NCBI GenBank assembly: GCA_041659085.1
Contig: JBAZYZ010000027.1
Location: forward strand, 1-6,523
From: JBAZYZ01 sp041659085
Lineage (GTDB): Bacteria; Patescibacteriota; Minisyncoccia; Phycocordibacterales; VMEP01
Reading direction: 5' to 3'
DNA length: 6,523 nucleotides
Shown here: one piece after another, positions 5,846 through 6,523 of the stretch
Layout: every line of letters starts with the position of its first letter
Position numbering within the stretch: the stretch's first letter is position 1
The notes under the pieces: model-generated
Told to the model about the DNA's origin: nothing
The model's database searches: none
The model's input: the letters and a program-made list of their open reading frames with translations, nothing else
Made by a program: the position numbers and the translations under genes

Positions 5846-6198
5846 CGCTCATAGACCAAAAAAAGTTATTCCTGAAAATCGGTTTTATAGCAATTATTCT
5901 TGTTGTCGTTTTCGGTTATGGATACTTCAAGATAAGGAATCTCCTGCTCGGCCCGACAATATCGGTTTCAGAACCCATAAACGGCCAGATATTCGCATCA
6001 AGCACCATATCAATCAGAGGCCTGGCCAAGAACGTGTCTTCACTGTCTTTGAACGACCGACCCATATTCGTAAACGAAAAAGGGGATTTCTCCGAAATAA
6101 TGGCGCTTTCACCAGGATATAATATAATTTCCCTGAAGGGGGCGGACAAGTTCGGCAAGAAAACCGAAAAAACGCTTGAATTGGTGCTGAGGCAATAA
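5842..6198 (+). CDS. Membrane-anchored protein with one extracytoplasmic Ig-like (Glucodextranase_B-like) domain
   Basis: The product has 118 residues. The ATG overlaps the ftsK stop in ATGA, a sign of translational coupling; upstream is only a purine-rich run in the ftsK tail. Residues 13-29 form a single membrane helix with lysines before it, giving an N-in, C-out anchor. Residues 38-118 form a beta-sandwich repeat with the pattern EPINGQIF (44-51), ISIRG, LND, G-D-F, then PGYNIISLKGAD, typical of Glucodextranase_B/Ig-like domains. There is no catalytic motif. Such stand-alone domains usually mediate protein or glycan contacts. Its position between ftsK and recA suggests co-expression with FtsK and perhaps a place near the division site; that role is inference. 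The function is otherwise unknown. Confidence 0.85.
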   Translation: MTLIDQKKLFLKIGFIAIILVVVFGYGYFKIRNLLLGPTISVSEPINGQIFASSTISIRGLAKNVSSLSLNDRPIFVNEKGDFSEIMALSPGYNIISLKGADKFGKKTEKTLELVLRQ

Positions 6199-6286
6199 AC
6201 AACAACCAATGTTCGATTTACAATAAATTATCAAGCACTAATGGGAAAACCAACCAGCCTGAAAAGCAAGCGCTTGGGATTGAGAG

Positions 6287-6314
6287 TTGAGGGTTAAGAT
6301 TATTATTTTAAAAT
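6287..6314 (+). promoter_or_regulatory. recA: Candidate promoter of recA
   Basis: TTGAGG (6287-6292) and TAAAAT (6309-6314) are 16 bases apart, matching four and five of six consensus positions. The -10 box ends 7 bases before the recA ATG, so transcription would start at or beside the A of the ATG and yield a leaderless mRNA. No LexA-type box is visible. AT-rich context raises the chance of a false -10, and read-through from ftsK is possible because no terminator is seen in 6199-6321. Confidence 0.5.
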
Positions 6315-6321
6315 AAATTAT

Positions 6322-6523
6322 ATGGCATACGGCAAAAAGGAGAAGAAAGAACCAAGGGCAATCGGCGCGTCAATTGATGACACCATAAAAGAAATACAGA
6401 CCAAGTTCGGCGAAGGGGCGATTATGAAACTGGGCGACAAACCGAGAGTGGGTGTTGACTCCGTGCCCACCGGCTCAATAGGACTTGATTACGCACTCGG
6501 CGTAGGAGGACTCCCCCGCGGAC
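6322..6523 (+). CDS. recA: Recombinase RecA, N-terminal part only
   Basis: The first 67 codons are present and the gene runs off the right edge. RecA coats single-stranded DNA and drives homologous pairing and strand exchange; it also triggers LexA cleavage where SOS exists. The visible part is the N-terminal helix and linker: a Lys-rich start (MAYGKKEKKEPRA), TIKEIQTKFGEGAIMKLGD at about 22-40, and VPTGSIGLDYALGVGGLPRG at 48-67. These are signature RecA sequences, and the window stops just before the expected Walker A motif (GPESSGKT in the family). An in-frame TAA at 6295-6297 and no other ATG fix the start. No Shine-Dalgarno sequence is present at normal distance; GAGGG at 6289-6293 is 28 bases away. 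The gene follows the small Ig-like gene by 123 bases and may share its transcript. Confidence 0.97.
   Translation, partial: MAYGKKEKKEPRAIGASIDDTIKEIQTKFGEGAIMKLGDKPRVGVDSVPTGSIGLDYALGVGGLPRG

Noticed and set aside
6268..6277. CAAGCGCTTG palindrome as terminator of the ftsK operon
   Set aside because: There is no loop and no T-tract; a 10-base palindrome alone is not a terminator.

Overview
The window looks like a chromosomal piece of a Candidate Phyla Radiation (Patescibacteria, Parcubacteria-like) genome. This is inferred from four things together: a secreted peptidoglycan-binding/beta-repeat surface protein, a winged-helix hypothetical protein of a type I associate with these genomes, a compact ftsK - small membrane Ig-like protein - recA run, and weak or absent Shine-Dalgarno sequences. 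No taxonomic marker settles it. TGA ends ftsK, so the standard bacterial code is used, not the TGA=Gly code of Gracilibacteria/Absconditabacteria.

Layout. Bases 1-1791 (minus strand) hold the first 597 codons of a large exported protein that runs off the left edge: signal peptide, PG_binding_1 domain, Thr-rich linker with a Cys pair, then three repeated beta-rich domains. Bases 1792-2379 carry no credible gene but a dense run of inverted repeats: a perfect 14-bp GC-rich hairpin, a 9-bp hairpin, two nested cruciforms (16- and 20-bp outer stems) and a smaller relative of the last one. One cruciform arm contains an exact consensus DnaA box. Bases 2380-3255 (minus) encode a 291-aa protein with a C-terminal DeoR-like winged helix, transcribed from a near-consensus promoter whose -10 box sits inside a dyad. 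A 334-bp divergent spacer follows. Then come ftsK (3590-5845, plus), a 118-aa membrane-anchored Ig-like protein overlapping it by ATGA (5842-6198), and the first 67 codons of recA (6322 to the right edge).

How it works together. FtsK and RecA are chromosome-maintenance proteins: FtsK pumps and resolves chromosomes at the septum, RecA performs homologous recombination. The small Ig-like protein is translationally coupled to FtsK and probably sits in the same membrane. The leftward genes form a separate transcription direction: a probable regulator, then a cell-surface protein. The -10 boxes of ftsK and recA lie only 12 and 7 bases from their start codons, which suggests leaderless or nearly leaderless mRNAs, whereas the surface-protein gene may have a leader of about 320 bases rich in hairpins.

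I see no CRISPR array, transposase, tRNA or rRNA, and no complete new multi-gene system. The least explained part is the inverted-repeat cluster between 1911 and 2361.
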